Positions 45,418 through 54,415 of a DNA stretch of 64,000 nucleotides are shown one piece after another. Location of the stretch: assembly GCA_040218445.1 (NCBI GenBank), contig JAVJRK010000004.1:43115-107114 (forward strand), given 5' to 3'. The first letter of the stretch is position 1. Each line of letters opens with the position of its first letter. The notes beneath the pieces were generated by a model. It ran no database searches. It was not told where the DNA came from and saw only the letters and a list, made by a program, of their open reading frames with translations. The position numbers and the translations under genes were made by a program. Source of the DNA: UBA1479 sp040218445. GTDB taxonomy: Bacteria; Pseudomonadota; Alphaproteobacteria; Rhodospirillales; Casp-alpha2.

Positions 45418-46656
45418 TTAAATCAATCCGTCTTTGCGCAATGCCGCGCGTTCGTCGTCGCCAAGCTCCAACAATTCGGCCAGGACCTCGTCCGTGTGCT
45501 GGCCCAGAGTCGGCGGCGGTCGGCGGTAGCTGACGGGCGTTTCCGACAGCTTGATCGGATTGCCCAGAAGATCGACCGTGCCGTCCTTGGCCAACGGTTG
45601 ATCCATTTGGATCTTCATTTCCCGGTGCTGGATCTGCGGGTCCTGGAAGGTCTGTTCCAGGTTATAGACGGGGGCGGCGGGCACGTTGCGCGCCTCCAGC
45701 CCGTCGATCCATTCCTGGGTCGTTTTGCTGGGCGTGACCTGTTCCAGCTTGGCAACCAGTTCGTCCCGGTTGACCAGACGCTTGGGGTTGGTGTCATAGC
45801 GCGGGTCCGTCGCCAGTTCGGGCACGCCCGCGAATTCGCAAAACCGGGAATACTGCCCGTCATTGCCGGCGGCCAGATAAAAGTATCCGTCCTTGGTCGG
45901 AAACACCTGATAGGGCACGATGTTGGCGTGCTGGTTGCCGCGCCGCTTGGGCAGATCGCCGGAGGTGAAATAATTAAGCGCCTCGTTCGACGACCAGGCA
46001 ACCGTGGTGTCCAGCAATCCCAGATCGATCAGCTGCCCCTGGCCGGTTTTGTCCCGGTGGCGCAGGGCCGCCAGGATCGCGGTCGAGGCATACATACCGC
46101 ACATGATGTCGGAAATGCCGACGCCGACGCGCACGGGCTCGCCGTCCGGGCTGCCGGTCAGACTCATAATCCCACCCATGGCCTGGGCCAGGGCATCATA
46201 TCCCGGGCGGTCCTTATAGGGCCCTGTCCGTCCGAAGCCGGTGATATGGCAATAGACCACGTTCGGGAACTCGTCCTTCAGGTCATCATACCCAAGGCCG
46301 TATTTTTCCAGCGCCCCGGTCTTCAGGTTATGGGCCAGCACGTCGCAATGCTTCAAAAGCTGCTTGATCAGGGCCGCCCCTTCGGGCCGGGAAAAGTCCA
46401 CCGTGACCGATCGCTTGTTGCGGTTGACCGCCAGGTAATAAGCGCTTTCGTCCATATCCCCGCCGTCTTCAGCCGTCAGGAACGGAGGGCCCCAACTGCG
46501 CGTGTCGTCGCCGACGCCGGGCCGTTCGATCTTGATGATGTCAGCGCCCAGATCGCCCAAAAGCTGGGCACAGGTCGGACCGGCCAAGATGCGGGTCATG
46601 TCGAGGATGCGGATTCCCGCCAAGGGTCCGGCGGGTCGAGTGGTGGTTTCGGTCAT
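45418..46656 (-). CDS. CaiB/BaiF-type (family III) CoA-transferase
   Basis: A 412-residue class III CoA-transferase: GIRILDMTRILAGPTCAQLLGDLGADIIKIE opening, YDALAQAMGGIMSLTG, and the catalytic Asp in LLDTTVAWS. It activates a carboxylic acid by swapping CoA between acyl groups. Coupled with the acyl-CoA dehydrogenase downstream, suggesting catabolism of a small or branched acid, possibly crotonobetaine-like. The start ATG is at 46654-46656. Confidence 0.93.
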   Translation of the reverse strand: MTETTTRPAGPLAGIRILDMTRILAGPTCAQLLGDLGADIIKIERPGVGDDTRSWGPPFLTAEDGGDMDESAYYLAVNRNKRSVTVDFSRPEGAALIKQLLKHCDVLAHNLKTGALEKYGLGYDDLKDEFPNVVYCHITGFGRTGPYKDRPGYDALAQAMGGIMSLTGSPDGEPVRVGVGISDIMCGMYASTAILAALRHRDKTGQGQLIDLGLLDTTVAWSSNEALNYFTSGDLPKRRGNQHANIVPYQVFPTKDGYFYLAAGNDGQYSRFCEFAGVPELATDPRYDTNPKRLVNRDELVAKLEQVTPSKTTQEWIDGLEARNVPAAPVYNLEQTFQDPQIQHREMKIQMDQPLAKDGTVDLLGNPIKLSETPVSYRRPPPTLGQHTDEVLAELLELGDDERAALRKDGLI

Positions 46657-46763
46657 GGATGTTTCCGTTAGGATGCGGGCACGAATTGAAGGAGCCGCAT
46701 GCTACACCCCTGCTCCGCGCAAGCAAAGACCACCCGGTCCAAAATGAAACGCTAAACCGGCAC

Positions 46764-47618
46764 TTACCCGGCGGAGTTCAAATCCGTATGGGCGGGCTTA
46801 CCCTGCACCCCTTTGTACAGGATGCCCTGGCGCAGCTTCATGATGCGTTCGTACTCGGCCAGGGCCGCTTCGTCCATGTCGCTGTCGGGCGGTGTTTCGT
46901 GGATGAAGTTGCCGTGGGTATCCTCGCCGCGCACCAACCAAGCACAATCCTTGTCGGCGTTGACCTGAGATACGTCCGGGCGGATATAGCGGATGGCGAA
47001 ACCGATCCGCCGGTCGTCCGTGGTGTTGGGGGTCGACGCATGGGCGATCATCACATGGTGCAGGGAGACCTCGCCGGGGTTGAGCGGCATGTAGGCAGCT
47101 TCGTCCTCGTTAACCTCGACCGCGATTTCCTGGCCGCGGGTCAGAAGATTGTCCTTATCCAAGGTGTCGCGGTGTTCGATCTGATTCCATTTGTGGCTGC
47201 CCGGCACGACCTTCATGCAGCCGGCTTCCACCGTGGCCGGGGATAACGCCACCCAGGCGGTCAGCACGTCGGGCTTGGACAGGCCCCAATAGGTCGCGTC
47301 CTGATGCCAGGACACGAAACCGGGATCGTGGGCATCCTTGACGAACAGCGAACAGCCCCAGGCCATGATGTCGGGGCCAAGGACGTCTTCGACCGCGTCT
47401 AGAATCTTGGGATGGGAAACCAGTTCCGCCGCCCAGGTCTGCAACAGGTACAGCTTCTGCCCCTTGGAAAGGGCGTACCAGCCGCCCTGGGCTTCTTCAT
47501 AGGCTTCGAACCGGCGGCGATAGGAAAGCGCCGTTTCCCCATCCATGACCGGCACGGGAGCGACGAACCCATTGCTGTGAAAATCGCTGACCTGCTGTTC
47601 CGAAAGAAGCTTCGGCAT
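46764..47618 (-). CDS. phytanoyl-CoA dioxygenase (PhyH) family protein
   Basis: A 284-residue Fe(II)/2-oxoglutarate dioxygenase: FHSNGFVAP opening, WHQDATYWGL with the HxD pair, the LHHVMIAHASTPN distal His and the RRIGFAIRYI Arg for 2-oxoglutarate. PhyH-type enzymes hydroxylate many small molecules. The start is the second of two adjacent ATGs (47616-47618), which is five bases from GGGAGG. It is followed at a distance by the CoA-transferase pair on the same strand, but no operon is proven. Confidence 0.88.
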   Translation of the reverse strand: MPKLLSEQQVSDFHSNGFVAPVPVMDGETALSYRRRFEAYEEAQGGWYALSKGQKLYLLQTWAAELVSHPKILDAVEDVLGPDIMAWGCSLFVKDAHDPGFVSWHQDATYWGLSKPDVLTAWVALSPATVEAGCMKVVPGSHKWNQIEHRDTLDKDNLLTRGQEIAVEVNEDEAAYMPLNPGEVSLHHVMIAHASTPNTTDDRRIGFAIRYIRPDVSQVNADKDCAWLVRGEDTHGNFIHETPPDSDMDEAALAEYERIMKLRQGILYKGVQGKPAHTDLNSAG

Positions 47619-47798
47619 CATTCCCTCCCAAGGAAGCTGCAGTTGGTTCGGGTTGTCCGTGAATTTTACGCCGAACGGCGGCATACGGCCAGTCCCGGGC
47701 TTTTAGTGAGCCTCAGGACACCCGATGACGGCAAGCGAGTTTTGCTTAAGAACCCTTCAAGGATTCCTCACATGCGCCGGTCGGTCAAAGGATGATGA

Positions 47799-49946
47799 TC
47801 AGGTGACGTTGAAGTCGCTGTCGTCCAGGGCCGCGCCGTCCGTATCGGTCAGCTCGATCTCCATATCGACCTGGGCGTCGCCGTCGGCGTCAATTTCCAG
47901 GATCTTGGTCTGATCGTTGAACCGGGCCTGGGCATTGCCCCCACCATCGAAACCGTGGGTTTCATCGCCCAGGAAATCGAAGGTCCCGGTCGCAAAGGCG
48001 GAAAGGTCCAGAATATCGACCGAATCCCCCGCTCCGCCGGCATCGAAGTCTTCGATCACGTCGCGCAGAGCCGCCCCGACGCCCGATTCCTCAGCCGATT
48101 GATAGATGAACACGTCGCGGCCTTCGCCGCCGATCAGGATGTCCTGGCCCAGGCCGCCCGTGATGACGTCGTCGCCATCCCCGGTCTCGACGATGTCGTC
48201 CCCAGCACCGGCATCGATGTCATTGTCGCCGCCGATCACCCAGATGTCGTCATCCCCGGCACCGCCGAACACGATGCTGCCGCCGTCATCGACAGTCACG
48301 ATATCGTCGCCGTCGCCGGCATCGATGTAATTCTCGCCCCATCCGGCCTCGATGTCGTCGTCACCCGCGCCGCCGTAAATTTCATTGTCGCCGTCGCCGG
48401 CATAGATGATGTCGTCACCATCACCGCCGTCGATCAGGTTGTCCCCGTCGCCCACGTCCAGATCATCATCGCCGCCGCCGCCGAAAATGCGGTTGTCCCC
48501 GTCATCCGTGATGACGACGTCGTCACCGGCGCCGCCGTGGATTTCATTATCGCCGTTCAGGGCGTCGATGATGTCGTCGCCCGCACCGCCCCGGATCAGG
48601 TTGTCGCCATCGCCGACCAGGACTTCATCATCGCCGTCGCCGCCGTCAACTTCGTTGTCGCCGTCGCCCAAATCGACCATGTCATCGCCGATACCCGCGA
48701 ACACACGGTTATCCCCGTCACCGGCGGCCAGATCGTCATCACCGGCGCCACCGGTCAATTCGTTGTCGCCGTCCAGGGCTTCAATGTCATCGTCATCGGC
48801 CCCACCATCGACGATGTTATCGCCGTGGCCCAGGAAGACCTGATCGTTCCCGGCCCCGGCCAGCACCGTATTGGCGCCGTTGCCGCCGCGCAGGATGTCG
48901 TCGCCGTCGCCACCGTCGAGAATGTTATCGCCGCTACCGCCGATCAGCTCGTCATGGCCCGTACCGCCGGAAATGGTGTCGTTCCCGGCACCGCCGATCA
49001 AAAGATCATTGCCTGCAAGGCCCCGGATATCGTCGTCTCCGGCAAGGCCATCGATCACATCGGCGCCGCTTGACCCGATCAGCAGGTCATTGCCCGTGGT
49101 TGCCGTATCGGGCACATCATCGACCGTAATTTCCACTGTTTCCGTATAGACAAGGCCGCCGCCGTCCGTTGCCGTGATTTCAAGCGTGATGGTGGGTTCG
49201 GCCTCGAAATCCAGGCTGACGCCATCGGCAAGTTTCAACTGACCTGCCACGATTTCAAACCGCGGGTCGTTGACGGTCAGCACATGGCTGTCGCCGGCGT
49301 CCGGGTCGGTCACGTTCAGCATACCGATCACCACGCCCTGTTCGTTTTCCAAAACATTGGATGTATCCAGGGCAATCGCCGTCGGCGCCTGATTGCCGCC
49401 GGGCGGGTCCGTGGGATCGATCTCGACCCCGTCGACGATCACCTTCAAGGCTTCGAAGTCTTTTGCCGTCAGGGCAATTGCGGTGAATTTATAGGTATGG
49501 TTGTTGCCCCGGCTCCACCAGCGGCCATGATGCCCGCTGGTGGCGCTTTCCAGATGATCCAGATATCCCAGGACATCCTGGCGGACGGCGTCGTCCTGCC
49601 ATTCCGCCGCGGTGAATTTCAGAACCAGCGTGTCATCACCCTTGCCGCCGTCGTAAACGTCGCAGCCCGTACCGTTGCGGGCCGCCACATAGACGGCCGT
49701 GTCATCACCCTTGCCGCCATCAACCAGATCACGGCCGGCCCCGCCGGTCAGCCAATCGTCGCCCTTGCCGCCATAGATCTTGTCGTTGCCGCCACGCCCA
49801 TCGATCGTGTCATCGCCGCCGTGCCCGTACAGACGGTCATTGCCCTCCGTGCCGACGATGACGTCATCCCCACGCCCCCCATGACCGGGGAAATAGCGAT
49901 CCACAACATGGTGCAGCCAACCGAACAACGCTTTCAGAAAAAACAT
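47799..49946 (-). CDS. large RTX calcium-binding protein with cadherin-like domain
   Basis: A 715-residue secreted protein without a classical signal peptide. It has an N-terminal RTX block (about residues 25-80), a spacer, a cadherin-like domain near 190-275 (NQAPTAIALDTSNVLENEQG to TVEITVDDVPD), then a long RTX array (about 285-630). Many units alternate between GDGDN-type and GGAGDD-type nonapeptides. The C-terminus (VIEDFDAGGAGDSVDILDLSAF) fits a type I secretion signal region. The start is ATG at 49944-49946; an upstream TTG is two codons away. No type I transporter genes are in the window. It probably sits on the cell surface or in the matrix. Confidence 0.88.
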   Translation of the reverse strand: MFFLKALFGWLHHVVDRYFPGHGGRGDDVIVGTEGNDRLYGHGGDDTIDGRGGNDKIYGGKGDDWLTGGAGRDLVDGGKGDDTAVYVAARNGTGCDVYDGGKGDDTLVLKFTAAEWQDDAVRQDVLGYLDHLESATSGHHGRWWSRGNNHTYKFTAIALTAKDFEALKVIVDGVEIDPTDPPGGNQAPTAIALDTSNVLENEQGVVIGMLNVTDPDAGDSHVLTVNDPRFEIVAGQLKLADGVSLDFEAEPTITLEITATDGGGLVYTETVEITVDDVPDTATTGNDLLIGSSGADVIDGLAGDDDIRGLAGNDLLIGGAGNDTISGGTGHDELIGGSGDNILDGGDGDDILRGGNGANTVLAGAGNDQVFLGHGDNIVDGGADDDDIEALDGDNELTGGAGDDDLAAGDGDNRVFAGIGDDMVDLGDGDNEVDGGDGDDEVLVGDGDNLIRGGAGDDIIDALNGDNEIHGGAGDDVVITDDGDNRIFGGGGDDDLDVGDGDNLIDGGDGDDIIYAGDGDNEIYGGAGDDDIEAGWGENYIDAGDGDDIVTVDDGGSIVFGGAGDDDIWVIGGDNDIDAGAGDDIVETGDGDDVITGGLGQDILIGGEGRDVFIYQSAEESGVGAALRDVIEDFDAGGAGDSVDILDLSAFATGTFDFLGDETHGFDGGGNAQARFNDQTKILEIDADGDAQVDMEIELTDTDGAALDDSDFNVT

Positions 49947-50054
49947 GTGCAAGATCCGTCAAAATGGGCCAACCGGCATGAAAGCCGAGAGCTTCCGATC
50001 AATGTTGGCTGGGACCGTATCATGCCGCCCTGACATTAAGGTGACAGACGGCGA

Positions 50055-50085
50055 AAGGCCTCCGGACGGGGAATCCGAAGGCCTT
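50055..50085 (-). terminator. weak hairpin, possible terminator of the 35-residue peptide gene
   Basis: AAGGCCTCCGGA (50055-50066) with TCCGAAGGCCTT (50074-50085), one mismatch, 7-base loop; only TTTC follows on the minus strand. Confidence 0.35.
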
Positions 50086-50221
50086 CGTCGAGAATTCTAT
50101 AGATGGGGTGAGACCCGGCGGCTGGGGGGAAGGTTGGGGAGTTGGGGAGTGACCGCCGGGCCTCTCTGCGGGGTTCAGGCCGTGGACTCACGACCTAAGG
50201 GGCAAACGAAGTGGGGCGGGC

Positions 50222-50329
50222 TTACCCAAAAGCTACAGAGGCAATGACAGCGGTCGCCACCATGAAGCCGAGCACAAGCCCGGTCACGGTCAGTGATGTC
50301 GCGTTTGTCGAAGTCAAATTGCGCTGCAT
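50222..50329 (-). CDS. 35-residue single-pass membrane peptide
   Basis: ATG at 50327-50329 opens a 35-codon frame to TAA at 50222-50224, with a textbook AAGGAGGTG ribosome site eight bases upstream. Residues about 13-33 (LTVTGLVLGFMVATAVIASV) form one membrane helix; the N-terminus is short and polar. The near-ideal ribosome site and a clean hydrophobic helix make it a believable small membrane protein. It has no known function and lies between the RTX gene and the formaldehyde operon. Confidence 0.7.
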   Translation of the reverse strand: MQRNLTSTNATSLTVTGLVLGFMVATAVIASVAFG

Positions 50330-50542
50330 AATCGCACCTCCTTCTTGAGGCTTGCAGGCATGGCATCTTCTCTTGCCGTAGCCTCCTGCACTTTTAGTCA
50401 AGTCGTCCCATGGACCACGTTAAGGGGGAGTCGTTAACGATTTCTGAATCAAACTTAATTTTCTTTAAGCGTGAAAACGCATAGTCTTAGGGCCAACGCG
50501 TGACAAAAACCGTCAAGAAACCAAAGCTTAGGGAGACCCCAC

Positions 50543-51652
50543 ATGCAGACCCGCGCCGCCGTCGCCATTGAAGCCGGCAAACCCCTTTCCATCGAAACCG
50601 TCGACCTGGACGGCCCCAAAGAAGGCGAATGCCTGGTCGAGATCAAGGCCACGGGCATCTGCCACACGGATGAGTTCACCCTGTCGGGCGCCGATCCGGA
50701 AGGCATCTTTCCGGCCATCCTGGGGCACGAGGGTGCGGGCGTGGTGGTCGATGTCGGGCCCGGGGTGACGTCCCTGAAAAAAGGCGACCACGTGATCCCG
50801 CTTTACACGCCGGAATGCCGGGTGTGCGAATACTGCCTGAACCCGAAAACCAACCTGTGTCAGGCGATTCGCACGACCCAGGGCCAGGGCGTCATGCCCG
50901 ACGGCACGTCGCGGTTCAAGTTGAACGGCCAGTCTGTGTTTCATTACATGGGGACTTCGACCTTTTCCAACCACACGGTGGTGCCGGAAATCGCCCTTGC
51001 CAAAATCCGCGAAGACGCACCCTTCGACAAGGTCTGCTACATCGGCTGCGGTGTCACCACCGGCATCGGCGCCGTGATCAACACAGCCCAGGTAGAGCCG
51101 GGATCGAACGTGGTGGTGTTCGGCCTGGGCGGCATCGGGCTCAACGTCCTTCAGGGGGCCAGGCTGGTCGGTGCGGACATGATCGTCGGGGTCGACCTGA
51201 ACCCAAACAAAAAAGAATTGGCCGAAAAATTCGGTATGACCCATTTCGTCAACCCCAAGAACCACGGCGACGACCTAGTCAACCATCTGGTCGAACTGAC
51301 CGGGGGCGGGGCGGATTATTCCTTCGAATGCATCGGCAACACGACCGTCATGCGCCAGGCGCTGGAATGCGCCCATAAAGGATGGGGCGAAAGCATCATC
51401 ATCGGCGTCGCCGGTGCCGGGCAGGAAATTTCGACCCGGCCGTTCCAGCTTGTCACCGGGCGGTCGTGGCGCGGCACGGCCTTCGGCGGGGCGCGCGGAC
51501 GCACGGACGTGCCGAAAATCGTCGATTGGTACATGGACGGGAAGATCAATATCGACGATCTGATTACCCATACCATGGCGCTGGATGACATCAATCAGGG
51601 CTTCGATCTCATGCATGAAGGCAAGAGTATTCGAAGCGTCGTCGTCTTTTGA
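50543..51652 (+). CDS. S-(hydroxymethyl)glutathione dehydrogenase, class III alcohol dehydrogenase
   Basis: A 369-residue zinc enzyme oxidising the spontaneous adduct of formaldehyde and glutathione to S-formylglutathione; it also acts as an S-nitrosoglutathione reductase. Motifs are ICHTDEFTLSG (catalytic Zn Cys), GHEGAGVVVDVG (Zn His-Glu), a four-Cys structural zinc loop (ECRVCEYCLNPKTNLC), GCGVTTGIGAV, and the NAD fold VVVFGLGGIGLNVLQGA. The ATG at 50543 has a GGGAGA ribosome site. It opens the run to fghA at 52952. Confidence 0.96.
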   Translation: MQTRAAVAIEAGKPLSIETVDLDGPKEGECLVEIKATGICHTDEFTLSGADPEGIFPAILGHEGAGVVVDVGPGVTSLKKGDHVIPLYTPECRVCEYCLNPKTNLCQAIRTTQGQGVMPDGTSRFKLNGQSVFHYMGTSTFSNHTVVPEIALAKIREDAPFDKVCYIGCGVTTGIGAVINTAQVEPGSNVVVFGLGGIGLNVLQGARLVGADMIVGVDLNPNKKELAEKFGMTHFVNPKNHGDDLVNHLVELTGGGADYSFECIGNTTVMRQALECAHKGWGESIIIGVAGAGQEISTRPFQLVTGRSWRGTAFGGARGRTDVPKIVDWYMDGKINIDDLITHTMALDDINQGFDLMHEGKSIRSVVVF

Positions 51653-52275
51653 TTAGACGCTTCATCGCGGGCGGTTGCCTGGCGGCCTGCTTTTTGGCGG
51701 GACCGGTTGCGGCTTCGGAAGAAAAGGCCGAACCGCCCCCGGTGCCCAAGGATTTCGTTTACGGCCTGCATTTTCTCAAGGCCCGGGATTATCCCCGGGC
51801 CATCGCCCATCTGACCGAAGCCATTCAGGCCCATGCCTTGAAACCGCAGCGGCTTTCCGATGCCCATTATTTCCGGGGCCGCGCCCTGACCCGCACCAAG
51901 CGTGACGAACTGGCGCTCGCGGATTTCACCCTGGCCGTCACCTATTGGCCTGAGAACGTCAAGGCGCTGCGCGTGCGCTGCCGGGCGCTGACCCTTCAGG
52001 ACAAGCTTGCAGACGCCAAAGCGGACTGCGATCAGGCGGTTCTGCTTGCACCCGACGACTGGCGCGGATGGTTCACGCGCGGGTTATTACATGACAAAAA
52101 GAACGACCGCAGCCTGGCGCTGAGCGACTTCACCGCCGCCCAGGCACGCATGCCGGACGGAATGGACACCTTCCCGGCCGTATCCCGCCAGCTTCGCGCT
52201 TATGATCTGTTAAAGAACGAAAACCAGGATACGGCGCCCGCCGGTCCCACGCACCCCGTCTGGGTCGAGGACTGA
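51649..52275 (+). CDS. TPR-repeat protein
   Basis: A 208-residue protein with a signal peptide (hydrophobic segment ending near residue 22) and about four TPR units (AIAHLTEAIQAHALKP, ALADFTLAVTYWPENV, ADAKADCDQAVLLAPDD, ALSDFTAAQARMPDG). The start is TTG at 51649, whose last two bases overlap the TGA stop of the dehydrogenase gene. Encoded inside the formaldehyde run but with no obvious catalytic role; perhaps an envelope accessory. Confidence 0.75.
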   Translation: MIRRFIAGGCLAACFLAGPVAASEEKAEPPPVPKDFVYGLHFLKARDYPRAIAHLTEAIQAHALKPQRLSDAHYFRGRALTRTKRDELALADFTLAVTYWPENVKALRVRCRALTLQDKLADAKADCDQAVLLAPDDWRGWFTRGLLHDKKNDRSLALSDFTAAQARMPDGMDTFPAVSRQLRAYDLLKNENQDTAPAGPTHPVWVED

Positions 52276-52408
52276 TTTCGCCGCTACCACTTGGCATCGT
52301 CCGGACGCTCGGCAAATCCCCGGCTTTTCTTCCGGTCCGGTTTCCAGTAAACCGCAGGCAATTCCAACGACCCGCCCTATTCACATACACGAACGGACCA
52401 ATCTGACC

Positions 52409-52876
52409 ATGGACGCGCTTTACTTCGAGGATTTCACCCCTGGCCGCAAATTCAAGACCCGCGGCATGACCCTGACCGAAGCCCAGATCATGGAATTCGC
52501 CTGGCAGTGGGATCCGCAACCGTTCCACGTGGATGCCGAAGCCGCCCGTGACAGCCAGTTCGGCGGCATCATCGGATCGGGCTTTCAAACCCTGTTGGTC
52601 GCTTTCCGCCTGTGGTTCCAGGAAAACGTCATGAACGAATGCTCCATGGGGTCCCCGGGGTTGGATGAAATCCGCTGGAAACTTCCCGTGCGCCCGGGCG
52701 ACACCCTGCATGTCGAGGCCGAGGTGGCGGAAAGCCGCGCGTCCGATTCAAAACCGGATCGCGGCTACACGAAAATCGCTTATGCGGTCGTCAATCAAAA
52801 GGGCGAAACGGTCATGACCTATGTCGCCAACCATATCTTCGCCCGCCATCCGGCCGGCGACGACCGCAGGATTTGA
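52409..52876 (+). CDS. MaoC-family hydratase/dehydratase
   Basis: A 155-residue hot-dog fold protein: YFEDFTPGRKFKTRGMTLTEAQIMEFAWQWDPQPFHVDAEAA is the MaoC (R-specific enoyl-CoA hydratase-like) opening with the conserved Asp-His region, followed by GIIGSGFQTLLVAFRLW. It probably hydrates an unsaturated acyl-CoA. Its place between adhC-like and fghA genes is not explained by formaldehyde metabolism. Confidence 0.9.
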   Translation: MDALYFEDFTPGRKFKTRGMTLTEAQIMEFAWQWDPQPFHVDAEAARDSQFGGIIGSGFQTLLVAFRLWFQENVMNECSMGSPGLDEIRWKLPVRPGDTLHVEAEVAESRASDSKPDRGYTKIAYAVVNQKGETVMTYVANHIFARHPAGDDRRI

Positions 52877-52951
52877 CCGGCATCATAAGACGGGCAACAT
52901 AACACGACACGGCATTTGAATTTTCAGGCGGGGGAGGCCATCATCCAAACC

Positions 52952-53806
52952 ATGGAGAGGCTATCAGAAAACAAATCCTTCGGCGGGCTTCAGTCCGTCT
53001 GGGAACATCAATCCGATATTTGCCAATGTCCCATGCGGTTTTCCGTCTACACCCCGCCTGCGGTGGTGGACGGAACCGCCGACGGCCCCGTACCTGTGTT
53101 GTGGTGGCTCTCAGGCCTGACCTGCACGGAAGAGAACTTCACCGTGAAATCCGGCTTCCAGAAGTACGCCGCCGAACACAACCTGATGGTCGTGGCCCCC
53201 GATACCAGCCCGCGCGGCACGGATCATCCGGGCGAACATGACGATTACGATTTCGGTTCCGGCGCCGGGTTCTATGTCAACGCGACGCAAGATCCCTGGC
53301 GCGAGAATTACAACATGTACAGCTACGTGACCGAGGAACTGCCCGACGTGGTGTTCAACGGTATCGGCAGCTGCGACCGGAACCGCCAGGGCATTTTCGG
53401 CCATTCCATGGGCGGACATGGCGCATTGGTGATCGCGCTGCGTGAACGGCGGACCTACAAATCCCTGTCGGCCTTCGCGCCGATCGTAACCCCCGCAAGC
53501 GTGCCCTGGGGGAAAAAGGCGCTTGCCGGATACCTGGGCGATAACGAAGACGCCTGGAAAGAGTTCGATGCCACGGAACTGATCATTTCGGGGCATTTGT
53601 TTGCCGGCGACATTCTGATCGATCAGGGCTTGGGCGACCAGTTCCTGGACAATCAGCTGCAACCGCAACGGTTCGTCGATGCCTGCAAGGATGTGGATCA
53701 GCCCGTGACCCTGCGCATGCAGGAAGGCTACGACCATTCCTATTTCTTTATTGCGACCTTCATCGGCGATCACATCGCTCATCACGCCACGGCGTTGAAG
53801 GCCTGA
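52952..53806 (+). CDS. fghA: S-formylglutathione hydrolase
   Basis: A 284-residue serine hydrolase of the esterase D family, converting S-formylglutathione to formate and glutathione, the step after the dehydrogenase at 50543. Motifs are VLWWLSGLTCTEENF, SPRGTDHPGEHDDYDFG, the nucleophile elbow FGHSMGGHGALV, and the catalytic His in GYDHSYFFI. The ATG at 52952 gives the family's usual length; an upstream TTG at 52916 is in frame but would add an odd lead. A hairpin terminator follows at 53844. Confidence 0.94.
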   Translation: MERLSENKSFGGLQSVWEHQSDICQCPMRFSVYTPPAVVDGTADGPVPVLWWLSGLTCTEENFTVKSGFQKYAAEHNLMVVAPDTSPRGTDHPGEHDDYDFGSGAGFYVNATQDPWRENYNMYSYVTEELPDVVFNGIGSCDRNRQGIFGHSMGGHGALVIALRERRTYKSLSAFAPIVTPASVPWGKKALAGYLGDNEDAWKEFDATELIISGHLFAGDILIDQGLGDQFLDNQLQPQRFVDACKDVDQPVTLRMQEGYDHSYFFIATFIGDHIAHHATALKA

Positions 53807-54126
53807 TCCCGCCCCATTCCAATCGAATGCATGAAAAGAAGAAGGCCGGCCCAAAAGGACCGGCCCGAGTTTCAGGGAGGAGGGAAGCCGTTAGACCGCG
53901 CGGTGGGCCCGGTCAATGGCTGTGGCTGCATCGCGGACGGCGGGGGGATTTTCTCCCGGCGCCTAAGCTGTTGTCCCAGCAGCAAAATCCGCGAGCGCCA
54001 CACTAAAAACCTAGCACTTATGTATGTAAAAACAAGATAACCAAAAGTCATATAACCATAGGTAATGATAGGTCTACGCCCTGCACTTGCGCAGATACGC
54101 CGAACACCGCCGGAATACTGGGAAAT
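53807..54126. other. 320-base gap with fghA terminator and AT-rich stretch
   Basis: It contains the hairpin GGCCGG(C)CC/GG(A)CCGGCC at 53844-53865, likely the fghA terminator, and an unusually AT-rich run at about 54000-54075 that could be a promoter or a former gene. I see nothing else supportable. Confidence 0.4.
53844..53865 (+). terminator. hairpin terminator of fghA
   Basis: GGCCGG-C-CC, AAAA loop, GG-A-CCGGCC with one internal mismatch, 38 bases past the stop. The downstream T-run is short, so strength is uncertain. Confidence 0.5.
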
Positions 54127-54201
54127 TGGAGCGGGTGAAGGGAATTGAACCCTCGACACCGAGCTTGGGAAGCTCGTGCTCTACCACTGAGCTACACCCG
54201 C
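54127..54201 (-). tRNA. tRNA-Gly (anticodon CCC)
   Basis: The reverse complement folds as a Gly tRNA: acceptor GCGGGTG/CACCCGC, D-arm AGCTCAGTGGTAGAGC, anticodon stem CGAGC/GCTCG with loop TTCCCAA (anticodon CCC), T-arm with GGTTCAATTCC, then T and an encoded CCA at 54127-54129. Confidence 0.95.
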
Positions 54202-54415
54202 TTGCTGCTCCGCTCTATAGGTCATTGCCCCGATCAAAGCAAGATCAGCCGACGCATAGGGGTGCCGCATTGCGCGCTTCTCACCGCATGCTCACAAAAA
54301 AGTTTATGGCCGCGCCTGCCGTGCTTCGGTTAAAGAACTCGATTGTTTGTTTTCGGAAAAACCGCCCCGGGCAGGCATTCACCGGGGCATTGCGGCCAAA
54401 CAGGCCGCGTGGGGC

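Noticed and set aside
47955..49073. 372-residue plus-strand frame across the RTX array
   Set aside because: Produced by the repeat on the opposite strand; low-complexity translation without motifs.
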